DNA of 64,000 nucleotides from Flammula alnicola (Eukaryota > Basidiomycota > Agaricomycetes > Agaricales > Strophariaceae). Position 1 is the first letter of the stretch. Every line of letters starts with the position of its first letter. The notes under the pieces are model-generated. The model had not been told where the DNA came from. It saw only the letters and a program-made list of their open reading frames with translations, and did no database searches. A program made the translations under genes and the position numbers. This document shows, one piece after another, positions 1 through 12,136 of the stretch. The stretch lies in contig JADNRV010000003.1 of NCBI GenBank assembly GCA_015499995.1, forward strand, positions 1,116,001-1,180,000. The letters are read 5' to 3'.

Positions 1-515
1 AGATTTGAAGAACCATCATCGATGGTTCGGTGGGATGCTCCTCTCTTTACCGTGATGTGGGACGACCAGGATATCCCAGGTGCACAAATCTGGGAGGCCA
101 TAACCAAAGGCAATGTCAAACCACCTAATTCGGGCACACTTGCTGTATGTCTGATGTTGTGGCGGTCAAGTCCTAGTTTGATGATAGTCTATTAGGTCGC
201 GAAAGCTCCTGCGACGCTCTGCATGTTCTTGAACAAACGACGACGACGATGGCATCAGCCATTGTATCTGCATCCGGTGCTCAGCCGACAGGTGGATTGT
301 CGATCATTCCAGTTGGCTCAAGTGTGATCAAAGTATCGATTACTCTACCGCCACGAAGTATCACGGTTGCAGAACTACAACGATTGAAAAGACAGTTTGT
401 GAGTATTCACAAGAAGGCTATAACGCTCGGGACAACAGAGCGGGGTGCAGTTGATTGGGGAGAAGAGAATGTAGCAAAGAAATTCAGCGAGTATGTAGAA
501 GAGCACTTGAGATGA
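1..515 (+). CDS. KTI12: KTI12 (Elongator-associated protein), 3' part only
   Basis: C-terminal part of the KTI12 family, P-loop proteins that act with Elongator in wobble-uridine tRNA modification. The window opens inside the gene. Exon 1 (1-144) reads RFEEPSSMVRWDAPLF, the family's conserved block. An intron with GTATGT donor and TTAG acceptor occupies 145-195. Exon 2 gives VAKAP, then in the next frame DALHVLEQT, followed by SIIPVGSSVIKVSITLPP and the conserved LPPRSITVAELQRLKRQF region, with stop at 513-515. The two frames inside exon 2 join if one base is missing near 211-212; with it the exon is a whole number of codons. The N-terminal nucleotide-binding domain lies outside the window. 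Identity rests on recognised family motifs. Confidence 0.85.
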
Positions 516-632
516 TTGTTGTCGTTACGAAAATGGCAAGAGTTCATAATAATTGCAAATAAGTAGAACAAAGGCCAGCCTCCGTACTTGCTCTTCAGTG
601 GCCACTAGCGCCCTTCCCAGTTACTTGTCAGA

Positions 633-3196
633 ATGCCTCTTCCCACAAATACCACTCTTTCGCTCCTCGGATACTCTCGTCCAGGGGACACCTTACAATC
701 CAAACCCAAGCAAGCCATGCTAGTTCGCATGTCATCCGAGACTCTCGACGCCCTAGAGTCGTTTCCGACCCACCTCAGGTTCAGTTTGAGTTTGGAGAGA
801 ATCCAGTGCGTTATCTCTCTTACCAACAGCGAACTAACCCAATCTTGTTGACAGGGTATATATATCGGAGAAACTTACTTTCCAATGCGGCACTCGAAAG
901 AAACTACTATACATGAACTTTATTTGCGCGCATCCTCTGCTACAAAGAAGACAGCGCCCTTGAAACTCTACGCAAATGTGGTTGGAAAGTTCGCTGTTGA
1001 GCGAGAGCTGGCCGATGAACTACGGGACAAAATTCGAGAAAGTACGCAGGATGCTGCCAATCAGCGAAACACCAGGACTACTGTATTCATGGAAACACCA
1101 CCCGACCTGCCGTCCAACAGCAGAAAGAGAAAGGAGCCCCCATCCTCGTCTTCAATGTTTCGCAAACCTCTTCGCCCTTCGGATAAACTTAAACCCGCCC
1201 CAGTCGCTTCCACCACTGTTCCTTTGAACAAGCCCCCCGCGGCCTCTACCCCAGGACAGAGGGATGACCCTGTTCCACTTCGCAAGCGAGTGGTTCAATG
1301 CCTTGCTGTCAGTGAAAGGACCGAAGAGCAAATAGTTAAACTTGTCGGTGGCTCTGATCGCAGCCCTTCTATACGCCGAGACGTCCAAGATCTCTTGGAG
1401 CAAGTAAGTTTCCAACTCGTTAACAATGAGTATCAAATTAATCGGCCCTGGTAGGTAGCAGAACCAACAGCAGGCAAGGCATCCTCCGCAGACAAATCTC
1501 CAAGGATTTATCGCCTTATACCCATGGCATGGAAGGAAGTGCGTCCGTACGAATGGCCTATGTTGAATGAATCGGAGAGAAGGACGATGGCTCGCTCTGC
1601 TAGAATTGCATTACAGAATCTGGGCATCCCCGAGAGTGATCCTGTTTGGAATCATGTCCGATATCGAAGTCCAGGATCGATGAACCCTAGCACTTCTCAG
1701 CATACATCCTCCTCAGAGCAGTCCAAATCTTCGGCATCCGGTATTTCCGAGGATGCTTCGCGCTCCAAGGCGCAAGATGTACCACCTAAACGTGGAATGT
1801 CATCTCGAGAAACAAAGGAGAAGAACAAGAAACCCAAACCCGACCCGAAAGCAGAAATCATGATGAAAAATGAAAGCCTCAAGGCGTTACGAACCAATCC
1901 CCCGAGAGCAGAAGTGACACTATACGAACCAATCTACCTGATAGGAGACCAAACGAGCCTATACGAACTAATCCGCCAGATAATAGGCGAAATGACGCTA
2001 CTCAACACCGAAGAGCAACAGATTACAACGAAATGGCGCCTGCACGCAGACAACCAGCCCACGATCCCAAGGCCATGAAGTCAAATGGTCGTCAAGTAGC
2101 CTTGGACGACCTTCAGGCCTCCACCTCTAGCAACAAAAGTCATAGTGGACGACAGGTAGAACGGGAAGTTGCACCATCTGGTTCAGCGAATAAGTCTGCC
2201 CACAGTCAAGGCGAAGAAAGGAGCCTCGCGTCACAACGGATCAAAAAGATTAGACGTGAAACTTTCGCTGGAGCTTCTGATTCAGAAAAAGAGAAGCATT
2301 CTACACAGGGCGACAGGATTAAAGCAAAAAACAAGATATCGCGAAAGGATATCGAAGATAATCCCCGGGACGACACGAGAGTATCTGCCTCGAAACGAAA
2401 AGTTGTCGACCATGAACACGACGATTTCGAAGACGTAAAGGCTCGTTCGATGGCCCAGAAACGACGCAAAACCGAACCACTTCCCGTGCCCACTCAGTCC
2501 TTTTCGAGGGATGAAAGGACAAAGGACGTTACTCCAATCAAGAGATCCGACCATGGAACGCGTCCACAGAATAAACCAATCCCAAGAAACCCGACATCTG
2601 TGCCATCATCTTCGAAAGCCAGGCATGATTCACCTGCAGTCAAACGAAATGCCTCCAGCAACCCAAATGGAAGAATCTCTCCTAACTCGCCTCTATCTTC
2701 TAGTCTGCCTCCTTCAAACAGTAATTCGCAAAGCCGCAAATCGAATTCAGCCAAACCACGACGTCGCTCTCCCATTTACACCTCTTCAGAGGAAGAAGAC
2801 GAAGACACTCCGTTGAGCACACGCCTCTCAGCATCGGCTCCTGTTACCACACCCTCGCATGCTACGCGAGATAGCTCTTCTCGAAACCTACCTACCGACC
2901 ACGCTACTCTGCGCGCCAGGTATAACACCTCATACCTAGAATACCTGACAAGTTTTCAGCGTCTTGTCATACAGAAGGGAAAACTCGACAATATGCTGAA
3001 AAGCAATGATCTTGGGAGTGTTGGCTCTATTACCGACTCTGAAGGAGATATCGAGTTGATGGATCCTGAAGAGCTTGCACAACTCACCACGAACCATCGA
3101 AAACTTCGTGAAGAACTGGAGTCTATTCAACAAGTATTTGGGCGAACCACGAGAAATGGTGAGCCACTGCCAGCTCCGGACCTACTTACGGTCTAA
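633..3196 (+). CDS. ELL-like RNA polymerase II elongation factor (two apparent frameshifts)
   Basis: Nuclear transcription elongation factor of the ELL family, about 821 residues after allowing for two missing bases. Exons: 633-805, 855-1403 (donor GTAAGT) and 1455-3196. The N-terminal ELL domain starts LGYSRPGDTLQSKPKQA, crosses intron 1 at GENP/GIYIGETYFPM and includes a winged-helix-like stretch (RKRVVQCLAVSERTEEQI) and WKEVRPYEWPMLNESER. A long basic, Ser-rich linker follows. The last 95 residues (ARYNTSYLEYLTSFQRL to the stop) resemble the C-terminal occludin/ELL helical domain. The frame moves by -1 at the C run 769-771 (restoring PTPPQVQFEFGENP) and at 1899-1903; after the second, the linker shows a sensible repeat (RTNPPESR, RTNLPDRR, RTNPPDNRR). 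Both look like lost C residues. Lies 117 bp downstream of KTI12 on the same strand. Confidence 0.8.
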
Positions 3197-3523
3197 TATT
3201 TCCATAAGCAATAAGTACTCACAGTTCGTCGTAAATCATTAGTAGAGTTGTAGCATATTTATTTGGATACCATTATCAATCCGAACGTTAACATCCTCTG
3301 TATAACTATTTCCTGTTAACGTTTCTGCATATAAAGTCTAGGTGTCTAGGAAGATGAACACGCTAGGTTTTGGGATGGTTACTGGGCAGACATATCGATA
3401 TAAATATGAGCTTAGCAAGGCCGGTGTGATAATTGATCAGGAAGGTCAGCCACCGCTCCCCAAGAAAGACGCGCCTGTCTTCTGGGAAGGCTATCCTGGG
3501 TTACTAAATAATCTCTACAGTAA
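3197..3523 (+). other. Intergenic region with probable 5'-UTR intron end
   Basis: No gene recognised. Just before the next ATG the sequence holds a branch-point-like TTACTAAAT (3501-3509) followed by CTCTACAG (3513-3520), a typical fungal intron 3' end. The next base triplet is TAA in frame with the downstream ATG at 3524, so this looks like an intron in the 5' untranslated region. An open frame at 3342-3743 overlaps the start of the downstream gene in another frame and is probably not coding. Confidence 0.4.
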
Positions 3524-4510
3524 ATGGCTCCCATCGCTTTCCACCGGACCAAGGCTATCGTGGACTTCTCTAGCAATCGCCTCGATGCATATCCCACAGA
3601 GACGGTCCTGCTCCAGTTTGCCAGACAGTGGGATATTGCAACCTCTACTGCGATTTCTGCACGAGGGAGCACTGGAAGTTTGGATACAATTTCAACTCAG
3701 TACATCCCTTTCGCATCAGAAACACCACTGCATGCACCCCTGAGGCCAGCCATAGTAATCTCCTCAGACAGCGATCCTTCCGGTGCGGTAAACCCAGCAT
3801 CAGAAATTCGGCATCTCAATCCACCTACTATCGTTTGCATAACCTTGGCCTTCGTTAGCATCCTGCTTGGCCTTGCAATTGGAGCGATGACATTAAGCAA
3901 GACCAGTTGGTATCGAAGTAAAAGGACAAATCCTCGGGCCATTCTAACCGTATTTTCATGGAGACGAACGAATGGGAACAAGCCAGCAGACGCCGATCAC
4001 TCTCGTCCGGGCCATCTAAAACACAACAGAATACTCGACTCGGAATCAAAGAAAACCCCATTGGGATTCCTTCTTGATGAACGAGAGTTCACCAGCAGCA
4101 ACAACCCCTCGGTCAGGAAAGATGCGATGAACACCTCTCAAAGTCCAGAAATCCAAGAATCTCCGTTCCGCTCAAGGTTCAGCGATCAAACAGAGACCTC
4201 GCTCCAGGATATACAACAGAGTGACACCATCCCTGGTCCCACAGATAGCGATATCTCCGAGTTTCAGTGGAGGAAGACACCAGGATCCGAGGCCTCAGAT
4301 TCATCAGAACAGACGATGGGGAGCGATGAGGCTGAAAGGCTTTCTTCGGGAAGCTCGACAAAGACATCTATGACATCTATAGTCTATTCCGATGAAGTAG
4401 GAGGCGAGGAAGCGGATCTGGAGGAGGAAGTAGCACAAGTGCATCGAGCGCAGACTCAGAGTGTTGAGATTAAAAGAGCAGTTTTGATCGCGATACCTGC
4501 GCGTATGTAG
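3524..4510 (+). CDS. Hypothetical single-pass membrane protein
   Basis: Uninterrupted 328-codon frame; I do not recognise a family. Residues 1-99 have no obvious signal peptide (starts MAPIAFHRTKAIVDFSSNR). A clear hydrophobic segment at about 102-124 (ITLAFVSILLGLAIGAMTL) is followed by a basic stop-transfer stretch with SWYRSKR. The remaining 200 residues are hydrophilic, rich in Ser, Glu and Asp and low in complexity, as expected for a disordered cytoplasmic tail. The start was chosen because an in-frame TAA lies directly upstream, next to a probable 5'-UTR intron end. Topology suggests an N-out/C-in plasma membrane or endomembrane protein; function unknown. A missing upstream exon carrying a signal sequence cannot be excluded. 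Confidence 0.6.
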   Translation: MAPIAFHRTKAIVDFSSNRLDAYPTETVLLQFARQWDIATSTAISARGSTGSLDTISTQYIPFASETPLHAPLRPAIVISSDSDPSGAVNPASEIRHLNPPTIVCITLAFVSILLGLAIGAMTLSKTSWYRSKRTNPRAILTVFSWRRTNGNKPADADHSRPGHLKHNRILDSESKKTPLGFLLDEREFTSSNNPSVRKDAMNTSQSPEIQESPFRSRFSDQTETSLQDIQQSDTIPGPTDSDISEFQWRKTPGSEASDSSEQTMGSDEAERLSSGSSTKTSMTSIVYSDEVGGEEADLEEEVAQVHRAQTQSVEIKRAVLIAIPARM

Positions 4511-4628
4511 TCACGTGATCGTATATATCGCCCCTGTCTAGCCTCTCAATCATAGTTATTGTTCTCTTTTCCAAAAGACAATTGGCGCTTCAAAGAAAAA
4601 TGTCTTTCGTCGTTGTCTTCTTGCCTCC

Positions 4629-6746
4629 ATGGACGACTTACTGCTACAATGTTTTATTGCGTCTGTTGCTCTCCTCTTCACATACGCGATTTACTTGGCG
4701 GTAATTGCGCCCAAGTTTAATCCCCTGCAGCTTCTAGCAGGTCCCCCAATTCAGGGTTGGTTCAAGAACCATCTCTACCCGATACTCGAGTAGGCGAGGT
4801 GGCCATGTACAGTTATTTTTTTCTTATGGTTTATCCCACTTTATAGTCCCTCAATATCACCTCAAGTCCATGAATTCTATGTGCAGAAATACGGACGTTC
4901 AATACGCGTACAAGGCGTTGGCCCCGTAAGCCGAGAAAGCTCGAGCTTTTGACTGTCTACTAATCGTGCATGCTTCAGTGGGATATACGCCTATTGACCC
5001 TTGATCCTTTGTCCGTTGCCCATGTTCTAAAGAATTCGACCATATACGAAAAACCCTGGCAGTCGCGTCGGTTAATCACGAGTCTTATTGGATGTGGCAT
5101 GCTTGCAGCTGAGGGCCTTGTGCACAAGCGACAACGACGAGTGGCTACACCAGCTTTCTCCATTCAGAATTTGCGTGGGCTCGTTCCTGTTGTGTTCACG
5201 AAAGGGAACGAGTTAAAGGACAGGTGGATGCAAATGGTTCGTGACCGGCCAGAGCCGTTGCGAATAGATGTCTGTCACTGGATTAGCAGAGCAACTTTCG
5301 ATGTTATCGGCCTCGCAGGTTAGTGAATGTAAATTTATACGTATTCGACTCTCAACCTGTTCTTTTCAGGGTTTGACTACAATTTCAATGCCATTCAGAA
5401 CGAGTCAAATGAGCTCTTCTCAGCGTATAAAGAAATGTTCGAAGTCGCAGTCTCTCAAAGCAATCCTTTAAGAACGATCTTCAGGATCTACGCTCCTTTT
5501 ATTAGCTCATTATTCGTATGTTTTGCCTCTCCTCTCTGCTCCAGTCCCAGAGCATCTTATTGCTTCCTCACAGCCGGACTCTACTCTCCGCACCGTCAAG
5601 AGATGCCAACAAGTCATCCATCGTGTGGCAGGACACCTTATCCAGGAGAAAAAGGCCAAAATCGCCCAAGGACAAGAAGCTGGTGTCCCTTATGGCGGTA
5701 GGGATTTATTGAGCCTCTTACGTGAGTCAGTCAACTACATCGTTCTCGCTGCCTATTAAATGCCAATCTTCTCCTAGTCAAAGCCAATGTAGCGACAGAT
5801 TTACCGACAGATCAACGAATCTCTGATGCTGATATATTACACAACATCAACACTTTTATGTTTGCTGGCTCGGACACCTCATCTCTTAGCTTGACCTGGA
5901 CGTTGCTGCTTCTCGCACAAAATCCCACAATGCAGGATCGCCTTCGCACAGAATTGCTCTCGGTGTTACCCTCTGCCAGCCTCTCTCATTTAACGGAAGA
6001 CGAGATTCATTCACTGTCCGCAATTATATCCAATCTGCCCTACCTCCACAACGTCATACGCGAATCTATCCGTCTGATCCCTCCCGTGCATTCATCCATT
6101 CGAGTCGCCACCGAGGATGACGAGATTCCAACCTCGTACCCAGTTCATTGCCTGGATGGTACCATTTTATCTCAGAAGTCGACTGTCACAGTTCCAAAAG
6201 GCAGCTTTGTTCATGTAGCTGTGGAGGGCTTCAACCTCGATAAAAGCATTTGGGGGGATGATGCATGGGCATTCCAGTGAGCACAAGCTACTTTCTTCAC
6301 TAAATACCTTTCTAATCTTAGCATAGGCCTGATAGGTGGGATCATCTTCCCGAAGGTGCAAGTCAGTTACCGGGCTTATTTTCAAATACATTAACCTTTT
6401 CGGCTGGTCCCCGGGTACTTGCCAGTCCTTCGACCAAACTTTCTACTGCTAACTTTTTTCTTAATATCTAGTCTTGTATCGGACTACGCTTTTCGATGAT
6501 TGAAATCAAAACTTTCCTTTATATACTTCTCACCAATTTTGTCTTCAAAACCACCGAGGAAAAGATCATCAAGGCAAACGTGTACGTGCAGTCCTTGAGC
6601 AATCATTAGGGAATATACGATGAATGTTTACGCGCCTTTTTAGGGTTCTGACAAGGCCGTATATATCTGGAAAATTCAAGGAAGGAAGTCAATGTCCGCT
6701 CATTGTTTTGCCATTGAATGCGAAACATTCCAATCTCAAGGTATAA
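4629..6746 (+). CDS. Cytochrome P450 monooxygenase, 9 exons, 557 aa
   Basis: Haem-thiolate monooxygenase anchored in the ER by an N-terminal hydrophobic helix (residues 3-24), followed by a PxxxxLxGPP-like hinge (NPLQLLAGPP). Exons: 4629-4789, 4847-4925, 4979-5318, 5370-5515, 5574-5721, 5778-6276, 6327-6414, 6472-6581 and 6644-6746, which total exactly 558 codons. The I-helix oxygen-binding motif AGSDT lies at 321-325, the K-helix ExxR at 387-390, PDRW follows intron 6, and the haem signature FSAGPR/SCIGLRF spans intron 7 with ligand Cys489. All catalytic motifs are present, so the gene appears functional. Layout suits the long fungal P450s related to CYP4/CYP63/CYP5150 types; substrate cannot be inferred. 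A TATATAT element lies about 105 bp upstream of the ATG. Convergent with cysteine synthase, 136 bp apart. Confidence 0.92.
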
Positions 6747-6882
6747 TTAATTACTACTGGCTAACGTGTAAGATAATACGTACGGCTTCCCATATGCACA
6801 TCATTTTTATCTTTCCCAAATGTTATATGATTCCACTTGCTCTCTATCAGGTCCCAAATTCATGGAGGCGCAGATTAAAAGA

Positions 6883-8219
6883 TCAATCCAAAACAGCATA
6901 TTTCTTAAGATGTGATGGAATAACCTCTTCAAGACCCTTACTCTGGAGCCATTTTTTGGAGAAAAGGCGGCTCTGGTAGCGATATGCACCGTCGCATAGA
7001 ATGGTGACAACGGTTGAACCTGCGACGAGACATTAAGCTTAACCAAATAAACCTCCGAAGCCAAGAAACGTAATACCTCGACCCAATCGTTCTGCAAGTT
7101 CGACGGCGGCAACGACGTTGAGGGCAGAACTGGCACCAAGGTAAAGCCCTTCGGTGTCCAATAGCTCGTATAGCATTGCGATAGATTTAGTATCGGGGAC
7201 AGTGAACGCCCCAGAGAGTTCGTTTACGAATGTCCCAAGATTATCGGTAATGCGTCCTTGACCGATACCTGGCAATATTATCGGTTAACGGCGTCATTGA
7301 TAACAAGTGAATCCATACCCTCGGTGATAGAGCTCCCGCTCCTCTCCACTAACTTCCCTCCGCTCGTTATATAGCTAGTAAGCACACTGCCCGGTGGATC
7401 TGCCAGCCATATCTGTGTCTTCCCGCTGCTCTTCTCCTTCAAGTATTTCCCGATACCCGCCAGGGTACCACCTGTACCCGTGGCACAGATAAATCCGTCC
7501 AGGCGTCCTTGTGTCTGTTCCCATATCTCGGGACCAGTTGTCGTGTAATGGGCTTTTGCATTTGCAGTATTATCGAACTGATTGGTCCAAATCGCATTTT
7601 CGAGGCTCTCTGCGTACTCTCGCGCTTGATGATTATAATTTTTGGGATTGTCAAAGGCTACCGCAGGTACGGGACGCACATCGGCTCCAAGCATGCGCAG
7701 AAGGTCTATTTTCTCTTGACTCTGGAACAAATATTGAAGACTTTCTAAAGGACGAGTTGAATTTGAAGATTCACCTGCGTGTCAGGCATGTATATGACGC
7801 AATTATAGCCCTTCGCTCTACAAACGTGGGCAAGACCGATTCCCGTGTTACCTGCAGTGCCTTCCACTACTGTACCTCCCGGTTTGATGCTAGGCTTGAT
7901 CATAAGTCAGACGACCAGAACGAGAAGAACCAACTTACAGCTGCTGCTCTTCTGCATCCCGAACCAGACCTAATGCGGCCCTATCCTTGACACTACCTCC
8001 AGGATTTTGGAATTCTGCCTTGCCATATATATGAGATCCAATTTTTTCAGAGAGGCCCTTCAGATAGATCTGTAGACATTGTCACCTCAAGAATCGTGGG
8101 CACGAACGCAAGAGGGGGCTTACGAGAGGCGTGTTGCCTACTGCTCCATTGAAGCCTTGGACGGATGAATGTGAAGCAAAGCCTCTACGCCGCGAAGCGG
8201 TGCGCAGAGCTGAGAACAT
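6883..8219 (-). CDS. Cysteine synthase (O-acetylserine sulfhydrylase type), mitochondrial-type, 357 aa
   Basis: PLP-dependent fold-type II enzyme that replaces the acetyl group of O-acetylserine with sulfide to make cysteine. Six exons on the minus strand: 8219-8124, 8069-7939, 7889-7775, 7721-7319, 7268-7077 and 7019-6883, totalling 358 codons. Motifs: GAVGNTPL, then NPGGSVKDR with the PLP lysine at 60, [22 protein letters not shown], the phosphate-binding [26 protein letters not shown], and the C-terminal [19 protein letters not shown]. The N-terminus ([19 protein letters not shown]) is basic, Ser-rich and free of acids, as in a mitochondrial presequence. The ATG at 8219 is the first in frame with this presequence. 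A second-type enzyme such as cystathionine beta-synthase is unlikely: there is no C-terminal CBS region. Confidence 0.93.
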
Positions 8220-8745
8220 GGATGAGGTTGGAGTTGAAGATGGGGGCGCATGGCGGAATAGTTTGAACCGAAGATGCGAAAATTACGGAGGACAATTGGC
8301 AATCAGCACGACATCTAGGGCTTACATAAGGCTTCAACTGAGCGCTGTCCAGTGAATTCTCTCTTTTTTTTTTGGATTTTTTTTCTTACTTCTAACCGTG
8401 AAAATACCCAGCCTATTGATGGGAGAACCCTTCTTGCCATCCATTAATTAGCGAGAGGAACTGTGCATAATACAAGCTAATCCATGTACGGAAAGATGGA
8501 TAGACGAACCCGCCAAGGAGGGGAGGAAAAGAAAAAAAGACATGTATTAGACAGAGCGAATTTATCCGTTGTGCGTTGTGAGGGTCGTGCATGGCCATGA
8601 GTGAGTCAAAACAGGAAAAAAAATAGGGGGTATTCGAGAAAATGAAAAGAATAACTGGTATAGAACAGAGTTCTTGATAAGGTGCCAATGGTGCCAATGG
8701 TCTGAAGATAAGGTATCGGCGACGGGCGCTGCTTCGAGCGAGCTT
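8220..8745. other. Intergenic region between cysteine synthase and ARF6
   Basis: About 525 bp holding the upstream region of cysteine synthase (minus strand, start 8219) and the 3' flank of ARF6 (minus strand, stop at 8746). A strong homopolymeric stretch, T10 then GGA then T8, lies at 8365-8389 and may serve as a poly(dA:dT) nucleosome-depleted promoter element for cysteine synthase. No further gene or RNA was seen. Confidence 0.4.
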
Positions 8746-9580
<835 letters not shown>

Positions 9581-9815
9581 GATTATGTCGGTTTGCGATA
9601 TAAGTAAAGAACGACGTTAGGCCACGGACGGTAACCACAAGTTGACAGAAAATGAGGAAAACGAGCTTAACGACTTTCGAGAAATCAAAACCAGACCAAC
9701 ATGTATCACGTGATTCACTGCCACCTGTCTCCAATTTAAACCTCCAATCAAGTGATAACAACGCGCGGATATCTATTCGAGAACAATTTGGGTATCTACT
9801 ACTAAAAGGCGAGCA

Positions 9816-12007
9816 CTACGACGACTGGGTTTGGTTGTACACTTTTAACCAGCTATCCCCCATATCCTTCTTCAACGATTCAATCGTCTTCCTGTATGCA
9901 TCGACATTGTCATGCGATGCAACACTCTCTTCGTTCGAGACTGCTTGTTCAAAAACAGATGCGCTCATTCGAGCCCGACGTGCTTCTGATCTCGATGAGA
10001 GAGTATTAAAATCAGGACGTCCACCGGTTCCAAGGAGAGGGGTTTGTTGGGGACGATCTAGTGATCTATGTTCATGCACTGAAGATAAGGAAGGCGAAGG
10101 ATGTGCGAATTCTGTTTGATATCGACTATGGCGGGATCGTTGCGAAGAAGGAATAATGTTGGAATTTTCTGCATCCAAAACGTAGTTTGACGTTGTGCCG
10201 TATCGTGGTAGCTGATGGCTTGTCGTTGTACCATCGTCCGCTTTGCGCACGAAACTTGCAGGACTAGGAGGCTGGTGGCTGTTCTCGAGAGAAGTTGCTA
10301 CATCTTGTTGGCTTGGTGGATGCCCCGAACCCAATCGCAAATGGGAACCAGGCGGCAAAGCATGATCGTTGTGGTTGGCATCAAGGTCAACAATACGTTT
10401 TGGTTTCTTGTGTCGTCGACCACCAATGATAGCAGACGCTGAATCGGATACAAGGTGTGGGCTTGCGGTGGAGGTGATTTCTTCCGGCAGGTTAGGATCC
10501 AATGGGATGTCAGCTACCGAGTTATGGGAAGGTTCTATGGCAATTACAGGTGTTGAAGAAGAGGTTGGAAGAGGAAAAATGGGTGTTATCTGCTCCGGTG
10601 GGCTAAGGCTTCGCCTTTCATACAAGGTTGGTAGAGTTCCATCGAGGCTGACGGTCTTGCCCTCTCTCCAAAAATAATCAAAACAGTTGACCCGATATGC
10701 GTCTTCGATCTCGACAAAAGGATTCCCTTCTAGCCAGAGCTCTGAAATGTTGGGCAAAACAGCTAATCGTCCAATTTCTGAACTTTCTTCCAGCAAATTG
10801 TGTCGTAGATCGACGCGTTCGAGGGCTAAAAGGCGTTCAAGGCCGCATAGGGATTCTAATCGATTGTGCGAGAGGTTGAGGGAAAGAATTTGTCCAAGAT
10901 TCAAGTAAATGCCAAGGACCGAGTCGATCAGATTATCCGCCAAGTTTAGACTGAGAAGATTGTAGAGCTCCCCCAAACCGGGCGGAACGGACACAAATAG
11001 GTTTGAAGATAGATCTAGATGTGTGAGAGAGGTCAGATATGGGAGTAAATCGGCAGGAAAGAAAGTTAGTCCGTTGTCGGGTAGATAAAGGTGTTTGAGA
11101 GAGGCCCATTTCGAAGAAGACAGTTGCGTTGGGAGAGAGGGATTTTCTTCGGCTAGACCTAATTCCTCGTCTCCGTGGCTATCTTCCTCAGTCGTGGCGG
11201 GAAGTGGGGAAGATTGGGCTGAAGATATGGCGGTGAAACCACGAAGTGTATTCCGTTGGCGTTGTTGAATGGAGCCCCCATGTTTCCGAACTTGATCGTC
11301 GAGGACAGCCCCCACAAAAAGCTCGGTTATGTCCTCCAAACCACTCTTCTTGATTTTGAGGCTCTTCAACGACTCTGCCAAACGATCCCAACCAAGAAGA
11401 GTTCTGGGGTCAATATTTTCGCATTCTAGGCGTTGCAAATTCTTGAAGACATCCAGTGGCACTGCATTTTGATTGGGAGACTGTTCTATGAGTTCGGTGA
11501 TTGCTTTCTGGCCTGGAGAAGAAATGGAGAGGGCGGGAAGCTTGGTGAAACAGCTGTAGATATATTTCAATTGAGCGTCAATGCCTGGGGGATCAGAACG
11601 AGTCCACCAGTTCCCACCCAAAGAAATTCTAGACACCATGGAGAAGGAAGAGCGGAAGGACGCGAGGGATAATGTTTCGGGGTCCTTGCGCTCGGGATAG
11701 ATGTTGGCATAACTCATTGGACGAGAAGGGGACTCTATGTGGACATCGAGGGAGCCAATTTCAAATCCCAAGGCTTCCAGCCGCATAAGAAGGTAAAATA
11801 GATGGTGGGTGTCTGTAGATAGAAGGACGGCTTTTGGGATGGGAGAAGGCGAGAGCCATCCGAGAGGGAGAAAAGGAGACGACGACGATGATTCCGGACG
11901 GGTGTTCCTCCTTCTACGGACCAGGCCTGACTCTGCGAGGCCCTTTCGTTGGCGCGAATGAAAGCGGCGAGGTCACGAATGTAACTGTCTCCAGATTGCT
12001 TCTGCAT
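9816..12007 (-). CDS. Leucine-rich-repeat protein, about 730 aa (one apparent frameshift)
   Basis: Single-exon gene. The N-terminus MQKQSGDSYIRDLAAFIRA continues after one missing base (C pair near 11939-11940) into LAESGLVRRRR and STDTHHLFYLLMRLEALG, then LDVHIESPSRPMSYANIYP. With that base the reading length is exactly 731 codons. A conserved fungal N-terminal region (about 1-250) is followed by LRRs at roughly 290-440 (LKHLYLPDNGLTFFP, LTHLDLSSNLFVSVPPGLG, LSLNLSHNRLESL, LERVDLRHNLL) and an LRR-cap-like block WLEGNPFVEIEDAYRVNCF. The C-terminal 300 residues are Ser/Pro-rich and probably disordered. LRRs of this kind bind protein partners; the cellular role is unknown to me, and similarity to Nischarin-like or Sog2-like LRR proteins is only structural. 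Shares a short divergent promoter with RAD23. Confidence 0.75.
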
Positions 12008-12136
12008 TGCGAAGGGGGTGAGGAAGAGAGGACATGAGGTATTACATAATATCGACAAACACCTGATTTAGACTTTGTTTGCGTAATCCATCTTGCCTCG
12101 TAATCGGTCTCCTCTCCCTCTTTATCTTCCTCAACC
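12008..12136. promoter_or_regulatory. Bidirectional promoter between LRR gene and RAD23
   Basis: Only 129 bp separate the two divergent start codons (12007 on minus, 12137 on plus), so the core promoters and both 5' UTRs must overlap. No TATA box is obvious. Co-regulation is an inference from the spacing. Confidence 0.5.

Noticed and set aside
1886..1986. Possible intron in the ELL gene (GTTACG to AATAG)
   Set aside because: Phases fit, but the donor is poor and the alternative, one missing C at 1899-1903, gives a continuous reading with a clear internal repeat (RTNPP/RTNLPD/RTNPPD), which is more convincing.
3342..3743. 133-codon open frame overlapping the start of the membrane-protein gene
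   Set aside because: It overlaps a better frame, ends in low-quality text, and contains an intron 3' end (branch point and CTACAG).
4600..4697. Upstream ATG at 4600 as the P450 start
   Set aside because: It is in another frame and stops after about 32 codons; the ATG at 4629 gives the membrane anchor and proline-rich hinge.
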